Positions 26,876 through 35,773 of a DNA stretch of 64,000 nucleotides are shown here, in pieces; position 1 is the first letter of the stretch; every line of letters starts with the position of its first letter. The notes under the pieces were generated by a model. The model saw only the letters and a list, made by a program, of their open reading frames with translations. It was not told the DNA's origin and ran no database searches. This DNA comes from Lachnospiraceae bacterium. Its GTDB lineage: Bacteria > Bacillota > Clostridia > Lachnospirales > Lachnospiraceae. The stretch is from positions 21,140 through 85,139 of the forward strand of contig JAILAN010000027.1 in assembly GCA_024681595.1 (NCBI GenBank), written 5' to 3'. The position numbers and the translations under genes are program-made.

Positions 26876-26904
26876 ATATTACAACATAAAAAAACACGTG
26901 TCAA
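26876..26904 (-). promoter_or_regulatory. Promoter for ylxM-ffh operon, -35 inside the upstream terminator
   Basis: TTGACA (26899-26904, perfect -35) and TAATAT (26876-26881, four of six) are 17 bp apart. The -35 lies in the 3' arm of the GH25 terminator stem. TATGAT (26873-26878) is an alternative -10. Either way transcription would begin 2-5 nt before the ylxM ATG, which lacks a ribosome site. Confidence 0.55.
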
Positions 26905-26923
26905 GCATTTTTACTTGACACGT
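26885..26923 (-). terminator. Rho-independent terminator after the GH25 gene
   Basis: A perfect 10-bp stem (ACGTGTCAAG / CTTGACACGT) with an 8-nt loop is followed, reading leftwards, by GT and seven Ts. It closes the ftsY-ilvA-GH25 transcript, and its 3' arm doubles as the -35 of the ylxM promoter. Confidence 0.9.
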
Positions 26924-26934
26924 CAAGATGATGA

Positions 26935-28002
26935 TCAGTATTTTTTCATGCATATATTAAGGTCAACATCCCCTTCGATCCCCGGCACTTTACCTTTACT
27001 GCTGTATTGCCAGATCGAATACTCATACGGATAATAATCCGGGAAATGATAATATGCAAACCACTTGTCATACCCTTCGATCCTGTCCGTCTCGAGTAGA
27101 TAAAGCATACTCATCAGATTCCCGTACAGCATTGGTTTATAACCGGCGCCTTCTATCCTGTCAAAAAATGCTATGGCGCAGTCGGTTCTGGTTTTTGCAT
27201 CGAGATCTTCGGCTCTGCCTTCCAACGCTTCAATGTCCCAAACAACAGGATATTTAAGGTTATATGGTTCTATCGCATCCAGAACAAAGTCAGCCTCTTC
27301 AACGGCCTCCTCCACGGTTATCGCCTGGGTAAAGAAATAAACACCGACATCTATTCCATTATCAATAGCGCCCTTGATATTCTCCTCAAACAGTTCGTCC
27401 AATACCAGTCCTCCGTTTGATGATCCTCTGTATCCTACTCTGATAAAGGCAAATTCTATGCCTTCATCCTTGACCTTTTTCCAGTCGATCGTTCCGTTAT
27501 GTCTGGATACATCGATACCTTTAGCGGAGATCACGTTTCCGTTTCCGTCGGTATATGTTATCTCATCCGTGGTCTCATCTTTGATGAAATTATCGGAAAC
27601 ATAATCATTATGGGCATAATTATCGGATATTGGATAAAAAACATAAGAATTATCAACATATACGATAAGGTCATCCGGAAAGATATCCCTGAAAAGCGCA
27701 TAAGCGGAGTCTCCGGAAGAAAGACGATCCTTCATTTCTGACAGAAGCATATTTTTTTCTTCTTCTTTAAACTCCTCTTTGGCAGATGTTACCGCACTGT
27801 CAAGATCGGATTGTGTATAAATATGGGTATCGGCATAGTCGCTTAAGGATCTGTTGACTTCATTTGAATTCTCCAGGTCTTCACGTATCGAATGGTTTAT
27901 CAGAAGGCAGACTATCGTAATACCCAGTGATGTCAAAGCTATCAGACTGAATATTATATTTGCATATAAAGCTGATTTTCTCTTTCTCTTTGGATTAGAC
28001 AT
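26935..28002 (-). CDS. Membrane-anchored GH25 muramidase (lysozyme)
   Basis: 355 aa. A basic start and one helix (12-36) anchor the protein, a coiled, charged stalk follows (40-110), then a GH25 domain at about 160-350. Catalytic residues are in KGIDVSRHNG (Asp164) and YPVVWDIEAL (Asp256, Glu258), with VGVYFFTQAITVEEAVEEA between. It cleaves the MurNAc-GlcNAc bond of peptidoglycan on the cell surface. No cell-wall-binding repeats are present, so it probably remodels the cell's own wall. The ATG is 2 bp after the ilvA stop. A terminator follows. Confidence 0.92.
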   Translation of the reverse strand: MSNPKRKRKSALYANIIFSLIALTSLGITIVCLLINHSIREDLENSNEVNRSLSDYADTHIYTQSDLDSAVTSAKEEFKEEEKNMLLSEMKDRLSSGDSAYALFRDIFPDDLIVYVDNSYVFYPISDNYAHNDYVSDNFIKDETTDEITYTDGNGNVISAKGIDVSRHNGTIDWKKVKDEGIEFAFIRVGYRGSSNGGLVLDELFEENIKGAIDNGIDVGVYFFTQAITVEEAVEEADFVLDAIEPYNLKYPVVWDIEALEGRAEDLDAKTRTDCAIAFFDRIEGAGYKPMLYGNLMSMLYLLETDRIEGYDKWFAYYHFPDYYPYEYSIWQYSSKGKVPGIEGDVDLNICMKKY

Positions 28003-28004
28003 GA

Positions 28005-29225
28005 TCAGATATTGGTCCTTACGATCTTAGGTTTATAACCTTCCTCTTCAAGCTTGCTGATTATCTGGTTCTTATGATCCGTTCCGAATGCCTCCAGTGT
28101 GATCCGAAGTTCAACGGCAGCACTTCTGTTAATGGATACGAACTGGTTATGTTCAAGTTTTATAACATTACCGTTAAGTGTCGCTATAACTTGGGATACT
28201 TTCGAGAGCATTCCGGGTTTGTCGGGAAGCAGTACGGAAACAGTAAATATCCTGTCTCTGAATATGAGTCCCTGCTGAACAACAGACGACATGGTAATGA
28301 CATCCATGTTTCCGCCGCTGAGGATAGAAACGATCTTCTTGCCTTTAACATCGAGTTTTTTAAGAGCTGCCACAGTAAGAAGCCCGGAATTCTCAACGAC
28401 CATCTTATGACTTTCAACCATATCAAGAAAAGCAACAACCAGTTCCTCATCAGCAACTGTTATGATATCATCAAGATTCTCCTTAAGATAAGGGAATATC
28501 TTTTCGCCCGGTTTTTTGACCGCCGTACCGTCTGCTATAGTGCTTACCGAGGGTAGCTCTATGACATGACCGGCATTAAGCGATTCCTGAAGACAATTAG
28601 CGTGCTCAGGTTCAACTCCGATGACCTTAATATTGGGATTGAGCAGTTTGGCCAGAGTTGAAACTCCTGTCGCAAGTCCGCCGCCGCCTACAGGAACCAG
28701 GATATAATCAACCAGGGGAAGTTCCTTGATTATTTCCATTGCAATAGTGCCCTGGCCGGTCGCTACAGCCGGGTCATCGAAGGGATGGATAAATGTATAT
28801 CCTTTTTCATCAGCCAGTTCAAGAGCCTTTTTGCATGAATCATCGTAAACATCCCCGTACAGGATCACTTCAGCCCCGTAACTCTTAGTCCTGTTGACCT
28901 TGATAAGCGGAGTTGTAGTCGGCATGACTATAACAGCCTTGGCTCCAAATTCTTTGGCCGCATATGCTACACCCTGTGCATGATTTCCGGCCGATGCGGT
29001 TATAAGACCTTTCTGTCTGTCTTCGGGCGTCAAAGTGCTTATCTTGTAATATGCTCCTCTTAGCTTATAGGCTCCGGTGAGCTGCATGTTTTCAGGTTTA
29101 AAATATACTTTATTTCCTGTTGATTTGGAATAAAAATCCGAATAGATCAGTTTGGTTTCAAAGGCTACTTTACGAACCTGTTCAGAGGCTTCCTCAAAAG
29201 CCTCGAGAGTTAGCATTTTTTTCAT
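28005..29225 (-). CDS. ilvA: Threonine ammonia-lyase
   Basis: 406-aa PLP enzyme converting threonine to 2-oxobutanoate. The PLP lysine is Lys54 in LTGAYKLRGA, the phosphate-binding loop is VPVGGGGLATG (about 180), and SAGNHAQGVAYAA is the substrate loop. A single C-terminal ACT domain (about 330-400, VLLPDKPGMLSKVSQVI) marks the medium-length form, found in both catabolic and biosynthetic settings; no other isoleucine genes are nearby, so its role is open. GAGGAA precedes the ATG. It lies 12 bp after ftsY and 2 bp before the GH25 gene, an unusual position between ftsY and ylxM. Confidence 0.94.
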   Translation of the reverse strand: MKKMLTLEAFEEASEQVRKVAFETKLIYSDFYSKSTGNKVYFKPENMQLTGAYKLRGAYYKISTLTPEDRQKGLITASAGNHAQGVAYAAKEFGAKAVIVMPTTTPLIKVNRTKSYGAEVILYGDVYDDSCKKALELADEKGYTFIHPFDDPAVATGQGTIAMEIIKELPLVDYILVPVGGGGLATGVSTLAKLLNPNIKVIGVEPEHANCLQESLNAGHVIELPSVSTIADGTAVKKPGEKIFPYLKENLDDIITVADEELVVAFLDMVESHKMVVENSGLLTVAALKKLDVKGKKIVSILSGGNMDVITMSSVVQQGLIFRDRIFTVSVLLPDKPGMLSKVSQVIATLNGNVIKLEHNQFVSINRSAAVELRITLEAFGTDHKNQIISKLEEEGYKPKIVRTNI

Positions 29226-29237
29226 TTGTGTTCCTCA

Positions 29238-30095
29238 TTAATCAAAAAGGCTGTCAACATATTCTCCGGCATCGAATCGTCTTAGATCATCGATCTTCTC
29301 ACCGACACCAATGTATTTAACCGGGATCTTCAGCTCGGACTGGATAGCCACAGCTATTCCTCCTTTTGCTGTACCATCCATCTTGGTCATTATTATCCCG
29401 GTAGGTTTTGTCACTTCCGAAAACTCTCTGGCCTGATTAAGTGCATTCTGTCCGGTGGTGCCGTCCAAAACGACCAGATTTTCTCTGTGAACCAGAGGAT
29501 AATACGAATTGATGAGCCTGTTCATCTTCTCCAGTTCATCCATCAGGTTCTTTTTATTATGAAGCCTGCCGGCCGTATCGACCAGCAATACATCAACCTG
29601 CTTGGCTTTGGCCGACTGTATGGAATCAAAAAGAACGCTCGAGGGATCCTGGCCCTCTTTGCCGGATACAATTTCCACGCCGGCTCTTAGTGCCCATTCA
29701 TTTAACTGTTCGGCTGCTGCAGCACGAAATGTATCAGCAGCTGAAAGAAGTACTCTCTTGCCTTCATTTTTAAACATTGAAGCCAGTTTACCGATCGAAG
29801 TCGTCTTACCGACACCGTTAATACCGATAATGAAGATAACGCTTCTTTCCTTTTCAAAAGCATATGCATCTTCATCAAGCTTCATTTCGTTTTTGATTAG
29901 ATCCTTCAGATATTCCCGGCAGCTTTCCGGCTCCTTAATATGGTTTTCACGAACCAGTTCCTTCAGCTTTTCTACGATCTCCTCGGATGTTCGTACGCCG
30001 ACATCACCCATTACGAGCTTTTCAAAAATCTCTTCGTAGAAATCTTCGTCGATCTTACTGAGTCCGCCGAATATCTTTGAAAAAAATCCAGCCAT
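29238..30095 (-). CDS. ftsY: Signal recognition particle receptor FtsY
   Basis: 285-aa NG-domain GTPase that docks the SRP-ribosome complex at the membrane. G motifs are GINGVGKTTSIGKLA (about 95-109), DTFRAAAAEQL, DTAGRLHNKKNLM and TKMDGTAKGG. The N-terminus begins with the amphipathic MAGFFSKIFGGLSKI; the acidic A domain of E. coli FtsY is absent, as normal in Firmicutes. The ATG shares one base with the smc stop (TAATG), so smc and ftsY are coupled. Confidence 0.97.
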   Translation of the reverse strand: MAGFFSKIFGGLSKIDEDFYEEIFEKLVMGDVGVRTSEEIVEKLKELVRENHIKEPESCREYLKDLIKNEMKLDEDAYAFEKERSVIFIIGINGVGKTTSIGKLASMFKNEGKRVLLSAADTFRAAAAEQLNEWALRAGVEIVSGKEGQDPSSVLFDSIQSAKAKQVDVLLVDTAGRLHNKKNLMDELEKMNRLINSYYPLVHRENLVVLDGTTGQNALNQAREFSEVTKPTGIIMTKMDGTAKGGIAVAIQSELKIPVKYIGVGEKIDDLRRFDAGEYVDSLFD

Positions 30096-33000
30096 TAGTC
30101 ATCCAGCTCCTCATCAATGAGATTAACGGAAACAAGTGCAGAAACACCTTTCTCCTGCATGGTTATACCATATAATCTGTCAGCTTTTTCCATAGTGCCA
30201 CGTCTGTGTGTGATAACTATAAACTGAGTATTTTTAGTCAGTTTGTGCAGGTAAGAGGCAAATCTGCTGACATTACTTTCATCAAGCGCCGCTTCAATCT
30301 CATCAAGCAGGCAGAACGGTGACGGCTTAAGATTCTGGATCGCAAATAACAGTGATATCGCTGTCAGCGCTTTCTCGCCTCCGGATAACTGCATCATATT
30401 CTGCAGTTTTTTGCCCGGTGGCTGGGCTACGATCCGTATTCCCGCTTCGAGAATATCTTCATCCTCTATGAGCTCGAGCGAACCGGTTCCACCACCAAAC
30501 AGTTCTTTAAATACCTTGTCAAACTCTTTATCGATATCCTTGAATTTCTCCGCGAACTGCTTACGCATCGCTGTATCCAGCTCGGTGATTATACCTTCAA
30601 GTGTTTTGGCTGCCTCGATCAGATCATCATGCTGAGTTTTAAGGAATGTGTATCGCTCCATCAAAGTCCTGTAATCTTCTATGGCGTTAACATTTACATC
30701 TCCAAGTCCCTTAAGCTCGGCTTTAAGAGAATTTGATCGTCTCTTCATGGCATTAAGATCGTTCATTTCGTCATCTTTTAATGACGCAGCGTCAGTCAGA
30801 GTGATCTCATACTCTTCCCACATATAACTGATCTGGGCACTGATGCGTTCCTCGAGGCGGGTCTTCTGATCGTTAAGTCTGTAGACTTCCTTGTCCAGAC
30901 TGCTCATTTTTTCAGATAGTTTTTCACGATCTTCAAAAAATGTCTTTTGCTTCTCAGACAGTTCTTCCTTCTTCTCGATATCACCGGAGAGTTTCTTTTC
31001 CGTATCGGTCTGTGTATCAAAGGATGCTTTTATTGTCTGTTCAATTTCCTTAATATCATTTTCTTTATTCTCGATATCAGAAGTAGAGGTTTTTATTCCT
31101 TCAACGATCTCTTTAAGTTCATCGTCCAGTCTTTCTATCTCTGAATTGATCCTGTCCAGATTCTGCTGATGGAATCCGGTCTGTTGGAGGATCTTTGAGA
31201 CCTCGACTTCCCATTCGGATACTTTGGACAGATGCTCTGTTTCCTCTTCCCGTTTTTTATCAAGCTCTTTCTGAAATTCTTCTATCTGCTTTTCGACATT
31301 TTTCTCAAGTTCATTGCTCTTGACAAGTTCAGAGTCTATCTCCTCTTTGCTTTGAGCGATCTCCTTGATCTGTGTCTCTATCTCTTTTTCTTCATTAGCA
31401 AGTTCAAGCGACCCTTCAGAAGCCTCGTTTTTGCGTTCTTCTGCTTTAAGGACATTGAGTCTTGCAGTATTCTGCTCAATGAATTTCTTTTGGATATCAG
31501 CTTTGACTTCTTCTATCTCGAGCCTTATTCGGTTCCTTTTCTTTTTGGTATCTTCGATGTCCTGTAATATCTTGTCTATGAGAACAACATATTCTTTGAC
31601 TTTCTTTTCCAGTTCATCCATTTCGCGTCTTCGGCTTAAAAGGTTAGAACTGTTTTTAAATGTACCGCCGGATATCGCGCCGCCGGGAACCAGAAGTTCA
31701 CCTTCCAAAGTGACCATTCTGATGCCGTAATCATATTTCCTTGCTATCTTAAGAGCATTGTCGACGTTATCAACTACAACGATCCTTCCCAGCATTGCCT
31801 TGGCAACATTCCTGTATTTTTTGTCGGTATTGACCAGTTCATCAGCCATGCCGATAGCGCCTTTTTCATTCAATGATTCGGGATTCTTAAATTCCTGGGG
31901 ATTATTAAGCGAATCAAGAGGAAGGAATGTTGCTCGTCCCGCTTTGTGAGACTTTAAAAAAGCTATCATCTTTTTGGCTGTATTCTCATCATCAGTTACT
32001 ATGTTCTGAATATTTCCCCCAAGAGCCGTCTCGATCGCAACCTCATACTTGGGGTCTACCTTAATGATATCCGCAACGACTCCGATAATACCCTTTTCTT
32101 CATCCTTTTTCTCCATAACGGCTTTAACCGAGCCGCCATATCCTTCATATCTTTCAGTAATATTGGACAGTGCTTCCAGTTTTGATTTGTCCTGATGATA
32201 TTTTACCTGGGTATCGCGTAATTCTTCGTCTTTTTTGGATAATTCTTCCCTGGCCAGGGACAGATCCTCTTCTTTCTTTTCCTGAAGATTATTCAGTTCA
32301 TCAATATTGGCTGATATCCTGTTGAATTCTTCTTCCAGATTTTTGATAGTCTCGGCCTGCTGTGCCTCGTCTGATCTGACCTTGAGGATTCTGGAAGTCA
32401 GTTCGGATTTTCTGATATTTATGGATTCTGTCATGGAATCCAGTCTTGAAAGCTTGGACTTTATGGTAGCGCGATTATTAAGCGTGTCAATTATAGTGTT
32501 CTTGCCACTTTCAATGTTATTATTTAATTCTTCGATCTTATTCTGAACTTCAGTAAGTACAGACTTTGCTTCATCCCTTGAGTGTTCGATCTTTTTAAGT
32601 TCATCATCAACAACACTCTTGTCTTTTAATATGTCTTCTTTTTCTTCCGTTCGTTCTTTGATTTGATCTTCGATAGCGTTTTTACGGTTAAGGAAGTGTT
32701 CTTCATTTGTTTTGGCAGATCTGATCTGTTCCTTTAAGACATTTATCTGACCTTCAAGTTTGCCCCTTAGTAAGCCTGTTTCTGACAAAGAAGACTTCTC
32801 ATCATCTATATTTTTAGACAGTTCTTCAATCTGCGTCTGTATACGATCGTATTCTTCTCTAGTAGATTCATATTGGAGTTTAACGGAATCCAGATCACGC
32901 GAAGCAATAGTCAGGTTCTCACCTGCCTTTTGCAAAGACTGTTCCAATGATTCATTCTCCAAAAGAAACATGTTGACATCTACAGTCTTTAATTCTTCTT

Positions 33001-33655
33001 TTTTCTTTAAGTAAATCTTTGCTTTTTCAGACTGCTTTTCAAGCGGTCCGACCTGTCTTTCGAGTTCGGATAAAATATCGTTTACCCTTATCAGATTATT
33101 CTGCTCGTCTTCGAGTTTTTTGACTGCAGCGGCCTTCCTTTTTTTGAATTTAACAATTCCCGCTGCTTCATCAAAGAGTTCTCTTCTTTCTTCAGGTTTG
33201 CCGGACAGTATCTTGTCGATCTGTCCCTGTCCTATTATTGAGTAGCCCTCTTTACCGATACCTGTATCATAAAAAAGCTCATTCACGTCTTTGAGCCTGC
33301 ATGGTGTTCCGTTAAGAAGATACTCACTCTCACCGGAACGATATATTCTCCTTGCTACGGTTATCTCATCAAAATCAGTAGGGAGCTGATGATCGGAATT
33401 GTCCAGAGTTATGGCAACATAGGCATAGCCCTGCGGTTTGCGCATCTCGGTTCCGGAAAAGATAACATCCTGCATGGATGCGCCTCTTAACTGTTTGATC
33501 CTCTGTTCTCCCAAAACCCATCTGACTGCATCGGCAACATTTGACTTGCCTGAACCGTTTGGTCCGACTATTCCGGTGATCCCATTATGAAACTTAAATA
33601 CTATTTTATTTGCAAATGATTTAAATCCGTGGATCTCAATCGACTTTAAATACAT
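30095..33655 (-). CDS. smc: Chromosome segregation protein SMC
   Basis: 1186-aa ATPase of the condensin complex. Walker A GPNGSGKSN is at 31-39 after IHGFKSFANK; two long coiled-coil arms (about 170-500 and 670-1000) flank the hinge (about 520-640, with GIIGVVADIIKVDPKYEVAIETALGG-type sequence, key part VAIETALGG). The signature LSGGEKALTAISLLFA and Walker B CLLDEIEAALDE are near 1090-1125. Full length and intact. It starts after an AAGG site 8 bp behind rnc and is coupled to ftsY. The kleisin scpA and scpB are elsewhere. Confidence 0.98.
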   Translation of the reverse strand: MYLKSIEIHGFKSFANKIVFKFHNGITGIVGPNGSGKSNVADAVRWVLGEQRIKQLRGASMQDVIFSGTEMRKPQGYAYVAITLDNSDHQLPTDFDEITVARRIYRSGESEYLLNGTPCRLKDVNELFYDTGIGKEGYSIIGQGQIDKILSGKPEERRELFDEAAGIVKFKKRKAAAVKKLEDEQNNLIRVNDILSELERQVGPLEKQSEKAKIYLKKKEELKTVDVNMFLLENESLEQSLQKAGENLTIASRDLDSVKLQYESTREEYDRIQTQIEELSKNIDDEKSSLSETGLLRGKLEGQINVLKEQIRSAKTNEEHFLNRKNAIEDQIKERTEEKEDILKDKSVVDDELKKIEHSRDEAKSVLTEVQNKIEELNNNIESGKNTIIDTLNNRATIKSKLSRLDSMTESINIRKSELTSRILKVRSDEAQQAETIKNLEEEFNRISANIDELNNLQEKKEEDLSLAREELSKKDEELRDTQVKYHQDKSKLEALSNITERYEGYGGSVKAVMEKKDEEKGIIGVVADIIKVDPKYEVAIETALGGNIQNIVTDDENTAKKMIAFLKSHKAGRATFLPLDSLNNPQEFKNPESLNEKGAIGMADELVNTDKKYRNVAKAMLGRIVVVDNVDNALKIARKYDYGIRMVTLEGELLVPGGAISGGTFKNSSNLLSRRREMDELEKKVKEYVVLIDKILQDIEDTKKKRNRIRLEIEEVKADIQKKFIEQNTARLNVLKAEERKNEASEGSLELANEEKEIETQIKEIAQSKEEIDSELVKSNELEKNVEKQIEEFQKELDKKREEETEHLSKVSEWEVEVSKILQQTGFHQQNLDRINSEIERLDDELKEIVEGIKTSTSDIENKENDIKEIEQTIKASFDTQTDTEKKLSGDIEKKEELSEKQKTFFEDREKLSEKMSSLDKEVYRLNDQKTRLEERISAQISYMWEEYEITLTDAASLKDDEMNDLNAMKRRSNSLKAELKGLGDVNVNAIEDYRTLMERYTFLKTQHDDLIEAAKTLEGIITELDTAMRKQFAEKFKDIDKEFDKVFKELFGGGTGSLELIEDEDILEAGIRIVAQPPGKKLQNMMQLSGGEKALTAISLLFAIQNLKPSPFCLLDEIEAALDESNVSRFASYLHKLTKNTQFIVITHRRGTMEKADRLYGITMQEKGVSALVSVNLIDEELDD

Positions 33656-33663
33656 AGATTACC

Positions 33664-34359
33664 TTACTTTTCTGTTTTTTTCATTTCAAGCAGAACCGCA
33701 TAAGCAGATTGTTGTTCTGCGGATTTTTTTGATTTGCCTTTTCCCTTTGAACGAAGAATATCATCAATATAGGCAGCCACTTCAAATGATTTATCATGAT
33801 CCGGCCCGGTCTCCGATATCAGTTCATATCGAAGAGTCTGACCTTTTTTCTGTACATATTCCTGAAGTATCGTTTTTGCATCATAAAAGAGCTGTTTGTT
33901 TTCCAGGTCTGTCAGAACATGTTTACGAACAAATCTGTTTGCTTCCTCAAATCCGCCGTCAAGATAGATCGCACCGATCACTGCTTCATATACATCGGAA
34001 ATAATGGAGTCTCTTTGGCGGCCTCCGGTCACTTCCTCTCCCTTGCCAAGCAAAATAAATTTCGGAAGGTCAATAAGTCTGGCGCAGTATGCCAGAGCCA
34101 TCTCACACACCATTGAAGATCTCATTCGGGTAAGTTCGCCTTCATTCTTGTTTGGATACTCCAGATAAAAGAACCATGAAGTAGTCAGTTCCAGGACAGC
34201 ATCTCCCAGGAATTCCAGTCGCTCATAATTTCCGTATTTGTTCAGTTTAAGTTCATTGGCATAAGAGCTGTGCGTCAGGGCCAGTTTTAACAGTGATCTG
34301 TCTTTAAACGAATAGCCGAGAGCATTTTCAAGTATGCCCAGATCCAAATCTTTGTTCAT
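33664..34359 (-). CDS. rnc: Ribonuclease III
   Basis: About 231 aa from the ATG at 34359; processes rRNA and other double-stranded RNA. The RNase III signature ERLEFLGDAVLEL (about 42-54), second-site DVYEAVIGAIYLDGG, and a C-terminal double-stranded RNA-binding domain (about 155-228) are present. Start choice is uncertain: an in-frame TTG (34380) and ATG (34371) lie upstream near a hairpin, but the chosen ATG fits the usual family N-terminus. It has no ribosome site and has TATGAT 7 nt upstream, the same leaderless-like geometry as several other genes here. Confidence 0.95.
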   Translation of the reverse strand: MNKDLDLGILENALGYSFKDRSLLKLALTHSSYANELKLNKYGNYERLEFLGDAVLELTTSWFFYLEYPNKNEGELTRMRSSMVCEMALAYCARLIDLPKFILLGKGEEVTGGRQRDSIISDVYEAVIGAIYLDGGFEEANRFVRKHVLTDLENKQLFYDAKTILQEYVQKKGQTLRYELISETGPDHDKSFEVAAYIDDILRSKGKGKSKKSAEQQSAYAVLLEMKKTEK

Positions 34360-34366
34360 AGTGTAT

Positions 34367-34372
34367 ATCATA
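34367..34372 (-). promoter_or_regulatory. Possible -10 element 7 nt before the rnc start
   Basis: TATGAT (five of six to consensus) ends 7 nt before the rnc ATG at 34359. No convincing -35 is found 16-18 bp upstream, where the GC-rich hairpin lies. Listed because the same spacing recurs at yceD, polA and the histidine kinase. Confidence 0.3.
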
Positions 34373-34378
34373 CATAAC

Positions 34379-34398
34379 AAAAGCCCCTAGGGGCCTTT
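34379..34398 (-). terminator. Palindromic hairpin between acpP and rnc (possible attenuator)
   Basis: Directly after the acpP stop, the palindrome GCCCCTAGGGGC with flanking A/T pairs (one bulge) is followed by four Ts. A 4-nt CTAG loop would leave a GCCC/GGGC stem. The U-tract is short, so partial termination is the best guess. This would fit the need for much more AcpP than RNase III. Confidence 0.5.
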
Positions 34399-34399
34399 A

Positions 34400-34630
34400 T
34401 TAATTAACAGCATTCTTGATCAGATTGACCGCTTCTTCAACGGTAGTTATCTTTTCAGCTTCCTCGGCAGGAACTTCTATATCGAACTCCTCCTCGATCC
34501 CCATTATTATCTGAAAAACGTCCAGTGAATCGGCCCCCAGGTCGTCGAGGAATGTGGTCTCCATTGTGATCTCCTCAGGATCGACATTCAAAACGTCCGC
34601 TATTATTTTCTTAAGTTTTTCAAATTCCAT
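34400..34630 (-). CDS. acpP: Acyl carrier protein
   Basis: 76-aa acidic four-helix protein that carries fatty-acyl chains on a phosphopantetheine arm. The attachment Ser is in [12 protein letters not shown] (about Ser37). Sequence is complete ([15 protein letters not shown] ... [12 protein letters not shown]). GGAGAGG precedes the ATG. It lies 20 bp after plsX, the standard plsX-acpP-rnc order, and is separated from rnc by a hairpin. Confidence 0.98.
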   Translation of the reverse strand: MEFEKLKKIIADVLNVDPEEITMETTFLDDLGADSLDVFQIIMGIEEEFDIEVPAEEAEKITTVEEAVNLIKNAVN

Positions 34631-34650
34631 ATCTGATTCCTCTCCTTAAT

Positions 34651-35655
34651 TTAGATTGAAATTTTATCTTTGATCTTGTCGTTTATATGCTGCTGTGAAA
34701 AAGCAATACATTGAAGTATCGAGTTTTTGATCTCCTTGGATCTGGAACTGCCATGCGTCTTGACAACCAGACCATTGAGGCCAAGCATAGGTGCTCCACC
34801 ATATTCGTCGGTCGAAAATGTCTTTAGAGTATCCTTGAGGGCATCCTTAACAAGAAGAGCTCCGATCTTAGTCTTTAACGAAGACATAAAGCTTTCTTTT
34901 ACCTTGCTGATCAGAACAGAGCCGACACCTTCATACGTCTTTAGGATCACATTACCGGTGAACGCTTCGCATACTACAACATCAGCTACACCCATAGGTA
35001 TATCTCTTGCTTCAACCGATCCTATGAAATGTATATCCGGACAGTTTTTCAGCAAAGGGAATGCTTCCTTGACCAGGGCATTGCCCTTTTCTTCCTCAGC
35101 TCCTATGTTAACGATACCAACTTTGGGATTCTTAACACCCATTATAGATTCCATATAAACAGAACCCATCTTGGCAAACTGCAGCAGATGATTTGCGCGG
35201 GCATCAACATTGGCACCGCAATCAATAAGAAGCGTAAAACCGTTAGCTGTGGGAATAAGCGGAGCAAGCGGTGATCTGTCAACTCCGGGCAGTCTGCCTA
35301 CAATAACCTGTCCACCAACCAATGTGGCTCCGGTGCTACCTGCAGATACATAGCCGTCGCAGGTACCGTCCTTAACGAGGTTAAGAGCCTTGACAAGCGA
35401 TGAATCCTTTTTTCTGCGTATTGCCATGACAGGTGGCTCGGCATTCTCTATAACCTCACTGGTCGGAACAACTTCGATCTGTTCTTTATTATATTCGTAT
35501 TTGCCAAGTTCCCTCTCAATATCGTCTTGGTAGCCGGTGATGAATACCTTTATCTCCTTGGATTCATTAACTGCTTCTACAGCACCTTTAACGATCTCCA
35601 AAGGAGCATTATCACCGCCCATGCCATCAAGGGCAACATTAATGTAACTGTTCAT
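34651..35655 (-). CDS. plsX: Phosphate acyltransferase PlsX
   Basis: About 334 aa; makes acyl-phosphate from acyl-ACP for phospholipid synthesis (PlsX/PlsY route). The true start is the ATG at 35655 (MNSYINVALDGMGGDNAP), 6 nt after AAAGG; the longer frame upstream runs through the promoter. Family marks include AVEAVNESKE, SAGSTGATLVGGQ, LIDCGANVDA and GNVILKTYEG. It begins a plsX-acpP(-rnc) transcript with its own sigma-A promoter. Confidence 0.97.
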   Translation of the reverse strand: MNSYINVALDGMGGDNAPLEIVKGAVEAVNESKEIKVFITGYQDDIERELGKYEYNKEQIEVVPTSEVIENAEPPVMAIRRKKDSSLVKALNLVKDGTCDGYVSAGSTGATLVGGQVIVGRLPGVDRSPLAPLIPTANGFTLLIDCGANVDARANHLLQFAKMGSVYMESIMGVKNPKVGIVNIGAEEEKGNALVKEAFPLLKNCPDIHFIGSVEARDIPMGVADVVVCEAFTGNVILKTYEGVGSVLISKVKESFMSSLKTKIGALLVKDALKDTLKTFSTDEYGGAPMLGLNGLVVKTHGSSRSKEIKNSILQCIAFSQQHINDKIKDKISI

Positions 35656-35680
35656 AAAGAGCCTTTCTATATTCTTATTA

Positions 35681-35709
35681 ACTATACTAAAGGTGTAATT
35701 AAAAATCAA
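35681..35709 (-). promoter_or_regulatory. Sigma-A promoter of plsX-acpP
   Basis: TTGATT (35704-35709) and TATAGT (35681-35686, five of six) are exactly 17 bp apart, in the gap after the rpmF terminator and about 25 nt upstream of the plsX start. No FapR-like operator was recognised. Confidence 0.7.
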
Positions 35710-35732
35710 GGATTCTATTTATTTCGGAACAA

Positions 35733-35763
35733 TAAAAAAGCCTGAGGAAAACCTCAGGCTTAA
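35733..35763 (-). terminator. Rho-independent terminator after rpmF
   Basis: A perfect 10-bp stem (AAGCCTGAGG / CCTCAGGCTT) with a 4-nt loop, followed leftwards by six Ts. It ends the yceD-rpmF transcript and insulates plsX. Confidence 0.92.
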
Positions 35764-35773
35764 AAAAGCAAAC

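Noticed and set aside
31232..31567. Phe-rich plus-strand frame resembling a membrane protein
   Set aside because: Antisense of the Lys/Glu-rich coiled coil of SMC.
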